Below are positions 41,361 to 54,382 of a stretch of 64,000 nt of DNA, piece after piece; within the stretch, counting starts at the first letter, position 1, and every line of letters begins with the position of its first letter. A program made the position numbers and the translations under genes. The notes under the pieces are model-generated. The model saw nothing but the letters and a program-made list of their open reading frames with translations, was not told where the DNA came from and ran no database searches. The DNA is from Siphonodentalium dalli (Eukaryota > Mollusca > Scaphopoda > Gadilida > Siphonodentaliidae), in assembly GCA_032622095.1 (NCBI GenBank), contig CP136061.1, positions 61,129,627 to 61,193,626 of the forward strand, written 5' to 3'.

Positions 41361-44300
41361 CACTGGACACGATATTGTTTACGATAAGTTCAGATGAGGC
41401 ACAATCTGACTAACCGTTTACTATTCTCCATTGATGTTATAACCTATACTTGTTCATTGAAATATTGGCTCAGAAGTAGTTGTTTACAAATCATAGATTT
41501 ACTTGCCCAATACTGCTTTCTGTGTGCTCACATTTGATGGGTCGCATTCTGTCCAGTCTGGCTTTGAATGGTATCAACATGTGTGAACAATGACCCATGA
41601 TGCATTACCCCTTCCGTGTGATCTCGATACTGGCGATAGGGGTATCTGCTTTGTGTGAGGCTTAAGGAAATCCCTTGTAAAAAGATTCACAACACATCAC
41701 TGTTCACATATAACACACAAAGACATTGTTCCAGCCATACGTCTTGATCAAGTAAATCTATTATTTGTAAAACAAAAAACTGGTTCCAAGTAAATTTTCC
41801 AAAGAATGCTTGATAAAATTAATATGAATAGTTTTTTAATAGTTCGTCATTCAATATAGTGTTCAGTGCATATATACTCTCATATTTTCTTTGATATGGA
41901 GTTTGTGTTTGTTGAATTTGGGCTCGAAAATCAAAAACCTCTATATTAAGTTCACATTTTATATTTTAAAATAAGCCATTATGAATATTATTATTATGAT
42001 TATTATTATTATTTTTATTATTATTATTACAATGGTAAACCAATTTCATTGGTTGCTATGATTGCTAATAATAGTGATCAGAACCCTTCATTTTAGCATC
42101 ATAAAAGTTTTACAAAGCCCTTAAAGGGACTATAAGACGTTATCGTGTACTACAGCTCGTGCAAGAGAAATCATTTTGCGGCAATATAAACACGTCGGTT
42201 TACGGAATCAAAGTTTGGATTACATTGTTTGCGTTCAGTTTCCTTGCTGTTCGATATTTGAATGCATTGAATTTAATTGAAATATCATATCTTAGAACGC
42301 ATCCCCTAACTTTGCGAATCTATCTCCGCGTCCCGATTTGCCAATAAAGTTAATATATATCGCTCTATACATTCTTTGTCGTCATTCCATAAATAATTTA
42401 TGTTCGGTCGAGCCCGGCGAGTTATAGAACATAAATATATGTATCGAAGTTCGATCAGAATTGTATGGCAGTTAACGATTTAAACACCTTATCCAGTTTG
42501 CGTCGTCGTACAAACTTGGTCAATCCAGTGTACGCCTATAAGTGATCGGTTATTGCGCGTTTAAACACAACGCCAGTGTTAGTCTTTTAACACGGCTGAT
42601 ATTTAGTACTTAACGGTTACACATCCCAGCCTTGAAGTTCGATCTGGATTGTATGTCAGTTAACGATTTAAATTTACAGCACTATCCATGCAGTTTGTTT
42701 TGTCGTACAAACTCGGTCAATCCACGCAGTGTAACCATGCAACTCACACAATGTTGTTTACTTATTCACAACGCGTAAATGTGTAACATTAAAGTTTATC
42801 GCGAGTTATTGAAGCAAACGTTCATCGAAGTAATGCATGTGCGGTTCACAATCTGGATATTGCGAGTCACCTGGGCAAGAGTGATCACTCCACTAAAAGT
42901 ATTTACAATAAATAGCGAAAAAATAGGGAATGTATGGGGGGGGGGGTAATACAAACAATTGCAGGAATGTATGCTTTCCGAAAGGCGAAAAACGCATTTT
43001 TTACAACCTCATGCAGATTTTTTGCTGAAGACCTTTTGTGTCCATATTTGACATTTGTAACAGTTTAGAACATATTATAACTGCAAACATAAACAAAAAC
43101 ACCACACAAAAACACCACATTTATGTTACTGATGACATTTAGCTGGCATGTTGCATCTGAATTTGAAATCTGAAACAATGTTCAACGAATGGCCTTTTAT
43201 GGCATTTCAGCGTTGGGAGGAGATCGATGTTAATAGAATTCTGCGGCAGCCAAGGTCTTGAAGCAGTCCCTCGAGAACATGCGCTAGCACGGTCGTATCC
43301 GTAAACTTGTTCCAGGTGGGAATTGTCCTTACGAAATATGACTTTCGATAGAGATTTGCATATGGGACGGTGAGGTGAAAAACTTTCTTCCCGACACCCT
43401 TCGGAAAGAAGCTTCGAGAAATGTAAAACTGAAATAAACTTGTCCTGTTGTAACTAAGACATTTAAGCCTAGATCATTGTGTGCATGACAAAATGCGGTC
43501 TCAAACATTAATGTGTCTAACAACTGCTAGAAAATAACTAGAAAATAACACCAGTGCATCAAGCCAATAAGTGAATTATTTAGATGTCAATCTATCACTC
43601 CCACAACACATAAACATCTATATGATTTGCCATGTGTGTGTGAGTGTGAGGGTGTGTGTGAGGGTGGGTGTGTGTGTGTGTCACGTGCACTATACCAGAC
43701 TTAGACAGTGTAGGTGTTGTTAAACAGACGGACAGAGATATCCTACGTGTGGTGACTCGGGGTGGAGGTTATAGCAGTATTAGTTTTTCAAAAGTATATA
43801 TATATTGGTTTCAGGAATGCACCACCTCAGAATTCCTTTAAAAAAAACTAATCCTTCAAATTATAATAACAACTACGGCTTATCACTGCAGCTTTCTCAT
43901 TCACCACACTCAAAAGACGCTAAATCCGGACCAAATATCTACTAATCCGATTAAATACACACCCGATACTTCGCTATCCGACCTTTAGTCTACATTCCAA
44001 CTGAGACATACTTCATCAGCAATGTTAGCTGTTATATTATGCAATTTGGTCCCGTAATAAAATCTTCAAGAGTGGCTCAGTCATTGTTCACACCTAAATA
44101 TCGAAAGCAACTAACGCGGTCATAAAAGTTACATACTGTAACAATGAGACATCCGCGAAGATACGTCCGCGAATACATACACACTGCAAAAAGTCTAACC
44201 GGTACGTAATATACGTTATTAATCAAAGTTACTCCATAGCTCCTATTTTTATTATCTTTCTTATTTTTTTAATACATTTTATTCGTCAAAAATAACACAA

Positions 44301-45034
44301 GTATAACGAATAAATAAACAGAATACAGTTCATAAAAATACAGTGCAAATACAATACATTTATAATATATGTTACTATTTGACTATAATATATTATTATA
44401 CGGTATATATCATATATGCAACGTCTGACATTGCTGAATAACCCTTTATTATCGCAGTTATTTCCGTTACCTGTTTACTGTTCCGCTTTTTTGATTTGTC
44501 GTAATATTTGGCGGATAAAACAGTTTGTTGTATATTTACCGAAATTAAAATACATCTTATGCAAATGATACATGTACCTGATGTCATTATCTTAGAAAAA
44601 CATTGGATGTCACATTTGGTGTTATATTGTGCGAATAGGACATTACTTTTCGTTCTACTACAATTTCCTAAAATAACTCGCATCGCGTGAAACCCGGCAT
44701 GTGTTGTTCTGCGTGATATCCCCATAGCTCCATTGACACGGCCATATCACACTGGCAGTATACACCCATAGGGTGTAAGAATAACAAAAAAATTGTGTAT
44801 TTGATATATTTGTTTTGGCATAAGTATATGCACATGCATGAATAGGTATACGAATTAACGGGGCAAATGTTTGGAATGAGATGCATGATTGTGCTTTACA
44901 TCAATTGTAGTTTGGGTGGCCCTTATTCGAATTTGCAATTTTTTTTACTTATGTTCGTGTGATGCGCTCATAGATTGTTGATTCGTTTTCAATTGCTAAT
45001 AATTGCTTCCATGATCTCCCATCATTCCCTATGG
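41361..45034. other. gene-free intronic stretch with simple repeats
   Basis: It holds the second copy of the 28506 repeat (41411-41544), an ATT microsatellite (about 41985-42029), a direct repeat pair with AAGTTCGATCnGnATTGTAT (about 42446 and 42636, each ~95 bp), an 11-G run near 42938, and a GT-rich microsatellite (43632-43681). No convincing coding region was seen. Confidence 0.55.
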
Positions 45035-46847
45035 CCCGATTCGTCATCTCAGGTTTAAACTTGGTCTATATACGTAAACCTCTAGGATTAAACCGCCAGC
45101 TATATCCGAGATTTAAACCCGCGATGGCAGGTCTGAGTGACGCATTCGTCATCTCTGGTTTAAACCTCGTTTTATTGATTGCGAAAATCAATAATTACGA
45201 CAGCAACCATATTTTGATTGGAAATTTATAAGCGAGAAGCATTCACACCTATATAGCGTGTGCGGATAAGTTTTTGTCAATTTCGATATTTTGTTTGCGC
45301 AAGGCATGTAATATATTCTTTATTAAAATCTGTGCCTCTGCATGGTTGCCCACTTCAAACAGTTCAGATGCCGCTTCTGGTGTGCACTCATAAGCAAATT
45401 TCTGTTACTTGACTGACCTCTTGGTCCAGGATTGACTCGATTATGGAGCCTTAATTCAGCGTCAGAGGGGCCTGTGGCCCCTTCGTGCGACAGGAGCCTG
45501 CGTCACATTTGCGCACATTTTGATCATTTTGAACATTTTAGTTTTAAAACTAAATTAATTAAATTTAAAACAAACAAATATTATTATAAATTTTAAATAT
45601 TTTTTTTTGTTAGATACAACTCCTTACTCAATTTAACAGCACAATGTTTTCATTTAAAACAAATTAAATAAGTTCTTATTTTTAAATCAGTTTTAGAACA
45701 GTTGCGAACAGACAAACGGACATATATACATATAGACAGCACCCACACCGTTTAATATATACATATATACATGTAAATACATCAAATTTTGTCTTTGTGG
45801 ATAAAGCACCTTGCAGAAAATCTATCACAAACAAAGTGATAAACAGCGCGTGAAACTCGTGTTAATAGACATGCCCTTTGTCAGATTGATTGAAACCAAC
45901 AAAGAGATCGGATTAATGGTACATGAGCGATATTTTTCTCTCAATAAATAAATCCAATGAGCGTGCACGCGTTCGCGATAATTTATGACATGTCAATAAC
46001 CATTATATCGGCCTTTCCTTTGGTCCGATAGGTAAGAGGGTAGTTTGACTATATGCTCATATCACCAAATCGAGTTGTCAATTAGTTGGTAACTGAACGA
46101 CAAAAACGCCCCCTTAGGTAGCAGTACACGATTTCACGGGTTGTAGGGGGTCTGAAAAATAGAAAAATAAGTATCTGGGGGGAATAACAGCCAGTGTAGC
46201 CTGTGTTAACTGTGTCATTACTGGTTTGAAGGTTTAATTATTTTACAAAACTGGGAAAGTTCTCAAAAAAGTAAAAAATTTGGATACGCAACAGGGTTTT
46301 CGTATTCAGTGAAGGCCAACTCTGTGTTATTGGTTACAGGAAAATAGCCCGATTTCTCTCCCCTGAATTATGTCATCTGGGCTCGCAAGACAGTTACAAA
46401 AATTGATATTGATAACTTGTTTTCTATTTCAAATATTTCTCAGCTCTAAAATAGCTCTACCAGGTGGAAGAAGCTTGTTTACTGACATTCGCTCTATCAT
46501 GGTCTGTTTTTTGGTTGAAAATGGTCAATTTGAGTCAAAAAATGGGTAAAATTGAGCGTTTTGTGTGTGCAAACCAAGGGGCATAACTCAATGACAAATT
46601 GTACGAAGAAGCTAAAGTACAGACAAATGATTACACCTGAAATTTCTGTCGAAATTAAAACATGCTTGATGGGACCTATGCCAAAAATAATGGCACAGCA
46701 TTGATTTGAAGTACAGTACCCCCTCCCAGGTTGGCAACATTGCTGGAAATCGTGTATTGCTACCTTAGACCCGGTTTGGCTGGACCGCCAATAAATGTTT
46801 AAACCAGGTTTAAACTCGGAGGTTTAAACCGGAGATGACGAATCCGG
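45035..46847. mobile_element. inverted-repeat element with GTTTAAAC motifs, copy 2
   Basis: The ends CCCGATTCGTCATCTC and GAGATGACGAATCCGG match copy 1 (29719-33466), as do about 200 bp inside each end. The middle is shorter and AT-rich, without copy 1's tandem duplication. A 648-bp element is inserted near the right end (46117-46764); without it this copy is about 1.16 kb. Confidence 0.8.
46117..46764. mobile_element. 648-bp Harbinger-like element nested in copy 2
   Basis: Inverted ends GGTAGCAGTACACGATTTC and GAAATCGTGTATTGCTACC are flanked by TTA on both sides (46114-46116, 46765-46767). Copy 1 of the host element has the uninterrupted site (CCCCTTTAGACC near 33381), which confirms both the insertion and its boundaries. 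There is no long open frame. Confidence 0.93.
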
Positions 46848-49028
46848 TGTATATGTTTTACTTCTATTTACTTCTATTTACTTCTTATTCTACGAAGCAG
46901 AGACTACAGAAACCAATTAGAACATACGAGTACAGTATCCCTTTAGTTTTAGCATTTGCATTACCAGCTCTGTGAAAATGCAGCATGCGCACAAATGGGC
47001 CAAACGGTTTAAATATAGTTATCTGTCGAAAAAGACTGCCCTTTATACTAGAGAAAATGGAGAGGAATGGCTTTAGAATCAAATCAAATCCAAAGAAAAC
47101 AAATTATTTCATATTACATTATTTTGTCCAGTGGGGCGCGTAGTTCAGATAATAAGTTCAACAAATGTTTATTATCCGCCATGCATGATTAGAACTCCGT
47201 CTGCGTTCATTCCTCCAAATGAATAATATGTCATTCCAATAAATACTCTTATAACAGAATGGGAGTAACTATTCAGTGTTTAAAATCCAACTACTTTGTT
47301 CTACCTCGACCTTCTATTTCTCCGAATTGGCTCTTTATACATTACTTTATTGAAGTTCAACGAAGAATTACTTGGAGTGCAGGGTGTTAATGGAAAATAT
47401 AAGATCAACGGGGGTTAAATCGATGGGGCATATCTGGGTGATTGGCGATAGTAGTTCATGCGTGATAAGCGTTGATTGATCTTGACTCTATTTAGCACGA
47501 GTTTCTCGATTGTTCTAAAGTGTGCTTGAACGCAAACAAGATTTTAGCGCTCATTCTACGTTTAGCTTCTTATGTGCACGGTTGGGCCTTACCTCCCACC
47601 CACATTTCGTAACGAAGATAATTATTCGATTATGTTGGCTTTTGAAAAAGTTGATCATCAATACATCCGAGAACATAGACTGCAAAAGTTCATTTCATTG
47701 CATGATACATGTTTATATATGACAAGTCTTGTGGTTATTTAATGATAACTATATATATGATGTGCACAGTTCATGTGAAGCAAATCGTTAACCTGAATTT
47801 GTACTGAGATTAAAACTTCGTTGATATAATTCGTAGTTGTTATTCTATAAATCATTTATGTTTGTTCGAGTTAAAGGCACGTGAGGCCTTAGTTGTCGAA
47901 AATATTCATATTTGTTCCAATCACCGTAAACAGAAAAACATTAAAACGCATACAGTTTCGTTCATATATAACATGACCATCGCGTAAACAGCATGTTATC
48001 ATAAAGATTTACTATATTTTACCTAAGCAAGAGCCTGATTGTGTTACAGAAGACAGCACAATGCAGCTGGCTAATCACACACAAATGGCATAAACGCTCT
48101 TTATTCGTTCCATATCAGGAATTCACCAACAAAGAACGCTCTTTATGTTTACCATCATAATATAAACAAACACCAGAAAAGTAACTTTTTATGCTTTTGT
48201 TTACATAACAATGGTCAAATATATGACAATAACATACTGTTTATGCGATATTTCTTATTTGTATACGGACAAAGTCTGTCTACATTTTGTTGTTCTTTCT
48301 GTTTGTGGCGGCTTTTGACGGGTGGAAATATTTTCACAGGATACCCACCGCCAATGGCCAACCGTAACATAACATGCGTTATACCTTATCTATACCACAA
48401 GTCGACATTCGTAATCTAGAATGGTAATGTCTCCCAATTTATGCACAACGAGCTCCCACGGGGACCTCTATCGGAGAACTAATTTGTTTCTAGCACCCTC
48501 CCAGGATAACAAACATCTGCAAAGTGCTTACGACCCCCATGTAATCCATTTCCTGCGTCCTGCTAATTTGCATAACAGGGGGCATCACATTGAAGTAGTG
48601 AGAGACTCCTCTAATAAAGTTACTGTTCTTTTGGAAACAACCATGCGATTGAGTAAAGAGATATCCTAAAATGCATACATGCCCAGGGTATAGATGCATG
48701 CAATTGCGTCGACAGTCTACATATTACGTATATAAACTATGCTATGTACAACACGCAACACATATTTTATCATGTTTGCGAACATCCACGTTTATTTTCG
48801 AGTACAGCTGCTGTATCGCTTGGTATTGTGTTAACGGCAAAACCCACAAGTAATTTACACTCACAAGAGCCGTGTCAAGGGGCGTATAATTGTTGTCAAC
48901 CAAGGACTTTTTTATTTCCAGAAAAAACGTTCGTAAACGTCGCATTTATCGAGATTTAACGGATGTTTTCATCTGTATAAATGTGATTTCTCCTTGTATA
49001 TATACATATATTATAAAACTGTGTTTAA
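46848..49028. other. gene-free intronic stretch
   Basis: No feature is supported. A + strand open frame at 48421-48669 and a few shorter ones have no recognisable domain or splice context. A TTAAAGGCACGTGAGGCC sequence near 47872 looks like a TTAA MITE end, but no partner end was found. Confidence 0.45.
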
Positions 49029-49134
49029 GTCGGTTAATGGACTCGTGACTGGACATTCGTAAACTGAATGGACTCGGACTACGACCTCGACCATTCTAGT
49101 TTACGAATGTCCAGTCTCTCGTCCATTAACCGAC
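49029..49134. repeat. 106-bp interrupted palindrome just before exon 2
   Basis: The outer arms GTCGGTTAATGGAC / GTCCATTAACCGAC and inner arms ACTGGACATTCGTAAACT / AGTTTACGAATGTCCAGT pair across a ~38-nt centre that is itself partly self-complementary. It lies 44 bp upstream of the exon 2 acceptor of the host gene, in the branch-point region. Confidence 0.9.
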
Positions 49135-49178
49135 AGAAAGTCTCGTAGAAAAATCTGTTCGTCATCTGTGTACTCCAG

Positions 49179-49330
49179 GTGCTTGGAAGCTGATGTTCAG
49201 CGCACGAAATGGAACTGGCATCGATTTCTGGGGAACGTTCAACGACGAATCGTTCATCTGCACCACGGAATGTGACGATATATTCCGAGGGTTGTTCATG
49301 AGGGAATGGGACTCTTTCGGCTTCACAAAG
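49179..49330 (+). CDS. host gene exon 2
   Basis: The acceptor TGTACTCCAG|GTGCTTGG and donor ACAAAG|GTGAGAC bound a 152-nt exon. Joined in phase 1 to exon 1, it opens with AWKLMFSARNGTGIDFWGTF and ends MREWDSFGFTK in phase 0. The Trp-rich start and paired Cys (ICTTEC) fit the first half of an extracellular module that I recall from uncharacterised amphioxus, mollusc and brachiopod proteins; the second half is exon 3. Clean frame and consensus sites support it as a real exon. Confidence 0.8.
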
Positions 49331-49499
49331 GTGAGACTTTATTAAAGGGTTGTGATCCTGAAAAAATATCAGTATTTTCTTTCAATAAACCAATAAAATT
49401 GATTTAAAATGTCCATATTTCTCATATATAATCTAATATTTGGCCGCTAATTTTATATTTGTAACGATTAAAAAGTTAGCTAAAGATTTTGCGTTGTAT

Positions 49500-51117
49500 A
49501 GACGGAGTCACTGTGGAGTCATTCGGTTTTGGAAGATAGTACACAGCATGTAAAACTACTATTTATGACGAGTTCCGAGATAAAATAAATGATATATTGG
49601 GTGTAAAAAGCACCTTGGAGCAAGTGGTAGAAAATTGTACTGCACGTTTATCGATTTCAGGAAGGCATATGATACGATTCGGCGGGAAGCGCTATTCCTT
49701 AAATTGTTGCGAAACGGTATCAACGGGAAGCTTTTTATGGTAATTAAAAACATGTATAGCCAAATAAAAACTTGCGTGAAGAATGAAGTTGATCGATCTG
49801 AGTTCTTCAGCAGCAACATAGGCCTTTTTCAGGGGGAGATAATGACGTTAATGACTTACAGAGTTATCTTAATGACTGCGCCATAGGTAATCTCAAATTT
49901 ATTGATGAACTGTTCTGTGAACATTTGAAATGTTATATATGTTTATTATGTTTACTTTATGCCGATGACACTGTACTCATGACCGACGACGAAGCTTGCA
50001 TGCATAGGGCACTTTCGGCCTTTCAGGACTATACTGACGCATGGGGTCTGCAAGTAAACACTAATAAAACGAAGGTAGTAATTTTCTGCAAGAAACAACC
50101 AAAAAGATTACCAACATTCAAGATTAACGATTCCGAATTGAAGATCGTTAAAGAATTCGTGTATCTGGGTGTAGAATTTTTCTATAATGGTAGGTTCTGT
50201 AGATCGATCAAGAGAACTTGTAAATTGGCAACGAAAGCGATTTACGCGCTGTTTAACAAAGTCATAAACCTGGAGTTGCCAGTCGATGTGTTGTTATATT
50301 TGTTTGATGTAATGGTTGTGCCAATACTTCTGTATGGTAGTGAAATTTGGTGCCACGAGGATATAAAATCCATTGAAAGTGTGCATCTTAAGTTTTTTTT
50401 AAATAGTATTGGGTATGAAATCATGTACACCAAATTATATGGTATATGGTGAACTCGGACGACACCCTTTGTCGATCGAAGTTAAATGTAGAGCAATATC
50501 ATATTGGTCAAAATTGCTCTCAAATGAAGGATCCGAAATCACGAAAAATATATATAAACTGACCAAAGTTATCCACGAGCGCGACCTAATGTTCGATTCA
50601 AAATTAAGATGGATGGTGTTCATACAGAAAACTGTAAACGGGGCAGGCCTCAATCATATGTGGGAAGAACAAACAGAGTTGTCTAGAGCGAACATACAAT
50701 TACTTAAGCGAATTTTGACAGATCAGTTTATACAAGAATGGGGCACAAGTGTAGCATCCACATCGAGGGGCTATCTCTATAGAGCTATAACCCCGTCCCC
50801 CCAAAATGAGAAAATACCTAACAGATCTGCCAAGCCACTTATCTGAATATGTTATGAAGATTAGGACATCGAATCACAGGCTTGCCATTGAAAGCGGGCG
50901 GTGGAAGAAATCGAACAAAGACGAGAGATTATTTGTGTAAAAATGGAATCGGGGACGAATATCATCTGATGATAACTTGCATATGTTTCTCAGAAATTAG
51001 ACAAAAGTATATCCCGGAATATTACTGGAAATACCCAAATGTGGATAAATTTTACAAACTACTCTACGTTGAGAATATAGCCGTATTGAAAATGTATCTA
51101 TATATTTGAAGCTAGCC
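49500..51117 (+). pseudogene. LINE (non-LTR retrotransposon) reverse transcriptase relic
   Basis: Successive frames carry reverse transcriptase blocks: FIDFRKAYDTIRREAL (49648 on), a GLFQGEIMT block, LLYADDTVLM with the catalytic YADD (about 49957), FVYLGVEFFYNGRF, ILLYGSEIW, then TPNYMVYGELGRHPLSI and a C-terminal GDEYHLMITC / RQKYIPEYYW segment. At least three frame changes and missing pieces show it is dead. The order matches the C-terminal half of LINE ORF2 proteins; the endonuclease and N-terminus are absent (5'-truncated insertion). Confidence 0.9.
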
Positions 51118-53008
51118 ATGAGAGAATACAGCATGAAGACTTAATATGCGTGCAATTGTGTATTTGGGAATCACTTTCATCACATCCTAATTGTCTCACA
51201 CAGGGGATACATTTATCTAGCCCCTGCTTTAAATTTATCGATGTGGCTGTGCACTGTTCACGGTGCCCTTTATGCAAAAATAGCCATATAGTGCCAATGC
51301 ACGTTTGGTCCACATCAAAGGACTTGGTGGCATATAGAGTTGCTGTTTCCAATGGCTTGTGTCTGTCTCCCATTGTAGGCATCTTAATCCACATTTGTAT
51401 ATATGTATATATGTTTTTGCATGCAATATGTTAAATCATGTCTAGCAATAAAGCATACCATACCAGATAGAACAATTTGTATACATTTTTCTGTTTGTAT
51501 TACGTAAATGCTATAGTTATTTTCGTGTTTTTCAATCATGCAACCGTGCACAAATCCCAAATCAGGTCATTTTCTGTGTTATTTAACCAAGAATTCTCCT
51601 AGGAATAAGCAGTTCATTCATAGGAGTGAGAAAGCATTCTTTCCAACTGGTCACTTTGCTGGCACTCTGCCAACTTCGGATTCCGTTGCTTGCTATTGAA
51701 GGTCAGAGATACATTATAGCAATGAAATTTATTTAGTCACGTGGTACAAAATAAATAGATTCATTTGTCCACAGTGGAGATAGAACAATTATAGCACTGT
51801 CCAAAAAGTTAGTTTTTGAGATGGAACATATTTCCATAGCCTCTCATTCAAATTTGGTATATGTTAGACACGGTCTCTGGTGATTTTCGGACAGGAATCC
51901 CGCACCGAGTCGAAAGATACCAATATCTAATTTCCCGCCAGAATGGAGATAGAACAGTTTAGTTCCGACGCGATGCATTGCTAACGCATAGATAAACAGA
52001 ATACCTTACTCGTATTTAAATTCGCGCTGTACTATTTTTCGCGCGAATTTAAAACTTTACGACTCCTGAGTTTATACCAATTAACCACAGGGAAAACAAG
52101 ATCGAGGGTTATGTTGATTAGTTACACACATTACGAAAGGTTGGACACTCAATAGACAATTATACGCCTATACGTGTATAGGCCTATATATATATATATT
52201 GACATTCGGTTAACCATTATAACAAATTAAAAACCATTACGCAATGCCAAGCGGCGTAAACATCATGGTAAAGTCGACGATATTGAAATGCTTGTACGAA
52301 ATACACATAGTCGAGATTGCATGTGCACGAAAGCACGACCTCATATTCACCACTCTGGAGTGACAACATGACCATACAGTCTGAGTTAGTTTGTCATCAC
52401 AACCCGCAGCCAAGTTTGATTTTTTAAAGTCAGTTGCCGTCTCGGTTGTGGTTTTATGTTTTCGAGTGCAATTCATTGATGTCCTTTCAGTCCATAACTA
52501 TTTCAATAACATAATAATTATTGGAGCATATGCACATCGATCGTCCCAACAAAATGACGACGCAGTTATGGTCTTCACAATGTAAATCCGTTGCCATCGT
52601 GTTTAATATACACATTTATCTTCAGAAACGAATTGGAAATGAAACTGTCATCAGATCCACGACTTTTACGAAAATAGTTCTGTCAGTATGAATTCGCGCA
52701 GATAGGTGCGCGAATTTAAAGTGCGCGAATTCAAATCTGTTTGCCTCGTTAGGAGAGAACTCGGCGAATGCAGCAACTTTGCCGAAATAAATAATAATGT
52801 GCCGTGATGTGTTATTATAAAGCCATGCAAGTATTTTACGTAAGTGTTCTCGTAATTTTTTTTTACAAATGAAGCCTTTGGAATAGTATTAAGTATATTC
52901 TACGATGATGTTTTAATAAAATATCGTATATTATTGCGATTTTACGCGCATTTATATACATGTACAGAAACATGTGAACGTGTTTCTCGCCTTTTCGTAA
53001 GCAGAGTT
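51118..53008. other. gene-free intronic stretch
   Basis: No gene is supported. Two AT/CG motifs of the form TTCGCGCGAATTTAAA occur near 52030-52065 and again near 52690-52735, perhaps diverged ends of a small element. A TA microsatellite is at about 52183-52199. Confidence 0.45.
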
Positions 53009-53435
53009 GAGGCCCCCACCCCCCCCCCCCCCCCTGGAATACGGAATACCACTTAACACAGAGGGTGGAATACGGAATACCAGTTAACAGCCATATGGAA
53101 TACGGAGTACCAGTTAATATCAGATAAGATAATTTATTGATGATAAAAGGATCTAAAAGGCAACATGATAGTAAAACGCCGGTCATCCCGCAGTGTCCAC
53201 GTCTAAAATGATCTAAAGTGACGATGATCGACGATCTGTATGTCAAACCGTGAATTTATTGTGATAAAAATCGCATTTATATTATTATTATGATCATTTT
53301 TGGAAGGTCGGCGTATGAATACCGGTATTTTTGGAATGCCGAATACCTCCTAATAGAGGGGCCGGAATACGGCGTACCTCATAACATGGCATGGAATACG
53401 GCATACGAAAAGGGGAAGGGGGGGGTGGGGGCCTC
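53009..53435. mobile_element. 427-bp MITE with GAGGCCCCCACCCCCC ends
   Basis: The left end GAGGCCCCCACCCCCC and right end GGGGGGTGGGGGCCTC are inverted. Both subterminal zones repeat TGGAATACGG (n)ATACC phrases (three times left, three right). Flanks AGAGTT / AGAATT may be a decayed duplication. No coding sequence. Confidence 0.75.
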
Positions 53436-53529
53436 AGAATTGTCTAAGTTGTAGTATATATATATATAATATTAACATAGATTGCATACAAAACTTGCGA
53501 AGTTATATAGTGTTATAGACAATATTCCA

Positions 53530-53661
53530 GTCGTGAAAAAAAAATCGATATCTGATAACTCTGAGCTTTGATAGGTGGGTTCCTCGACTTGAATCAAATA
53601 TTGTTTACCCCCGAAGCCAAAGAAATGGCAATTGAGAGGCGTTTAACCGGATTATGCATCT
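53530..53661. repeat. second relic of the TTAA MITE family seen at 25457
   Basis: Contains ATCGATATCTGATAACTCTG, GTTCCTCGACTTGAATCAAA and GGATTATGCATC followed by TTAA (53662-53665), matching 27934-28067 and the right half of 25457-25894. Confidence 0.75.
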
Positions 53662-53699
53662 TTAAGAAGTCATATCATGCAAAATAAGTATATTGTCAT

Positions 53700-54197
53700 C
53701 TACTCTATATTTTGGGACTTCTGTCTGTCTGTATGTTTGTTAGCAATGGCCGGGAAAACTGCCGGACGGATGATTTCGACGAAATTTGATACTTTGGGGT
53801 ACTTTTGTCCGGGAAGTGTTTTGGACGGGTCAAATCGTGACCCCGACCTGACCTTGACCTTCAAAATGGTCAATTCAATGTCAAATCGCGCATTTCGACG
53901 AAATTTGATACCTAGGGATACTTTTGTCCGGGGAGTGTTTTGGACGGATCAAATCGTGGCCCGACCTGATCTTTACTTTCAAAATGGTCAATTCATCGTC
54001 AAATCGCGCCTTTCGACGGATTTCGACGAAATTTGATACCTAGGGATACTTTTGTCCGGGGAGTGTTATGGACGTGTCAAATCGTGACCCCGACCTGACC
54101 TTGACCTTCAAAATGGTCAATTCAAGGTCAAATCGCGCCTTTCGACGGATGAAAGCAGAGGGGAAATAGCCCGGACGAAGTCGGGTCACCCTGCTAG
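53700..54197 (+). mobile_element. Helentron-like (HINE-type) element with tandem core
   Basis: A core of three ~125-bp tandem units (starts about 53777, 53897, 54024; phrase CGAAATTTGATACCTAGGGA) is followed by a short hairpin (GCCCGGACGAAGTCGGG) and ends CCCTGCTAGT. CTAG-T after a hairpin, a tandem-repeat core and no inverted termini are features of non-autonomous Helentrons known in bivalves and other animals. The left border is approximate. A + strand open frame across the repeats is incidental. Confidence 0.65.
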
Positions 54198-54382
54198 TAG
54201 TATATAAGACATGTATATGTGCATAATATATACATGTATATATATTTTCGGAATATTGCGCCTCCAAAACAATCTTGCCGACTGACATTGGTCACCAGCG
54301 GCCAGTCAAGAGTGCTGTCAAGGTACTGTACACTGAATCCGGTCATTTATGGGACTATCTCCTTTTATACTCAACAGAATAA

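Noticed and set aside
53677-54036. 119-aa + frame
   Set aside because: It lies within the tandem core of the Helentron-like element and translates its repeats.
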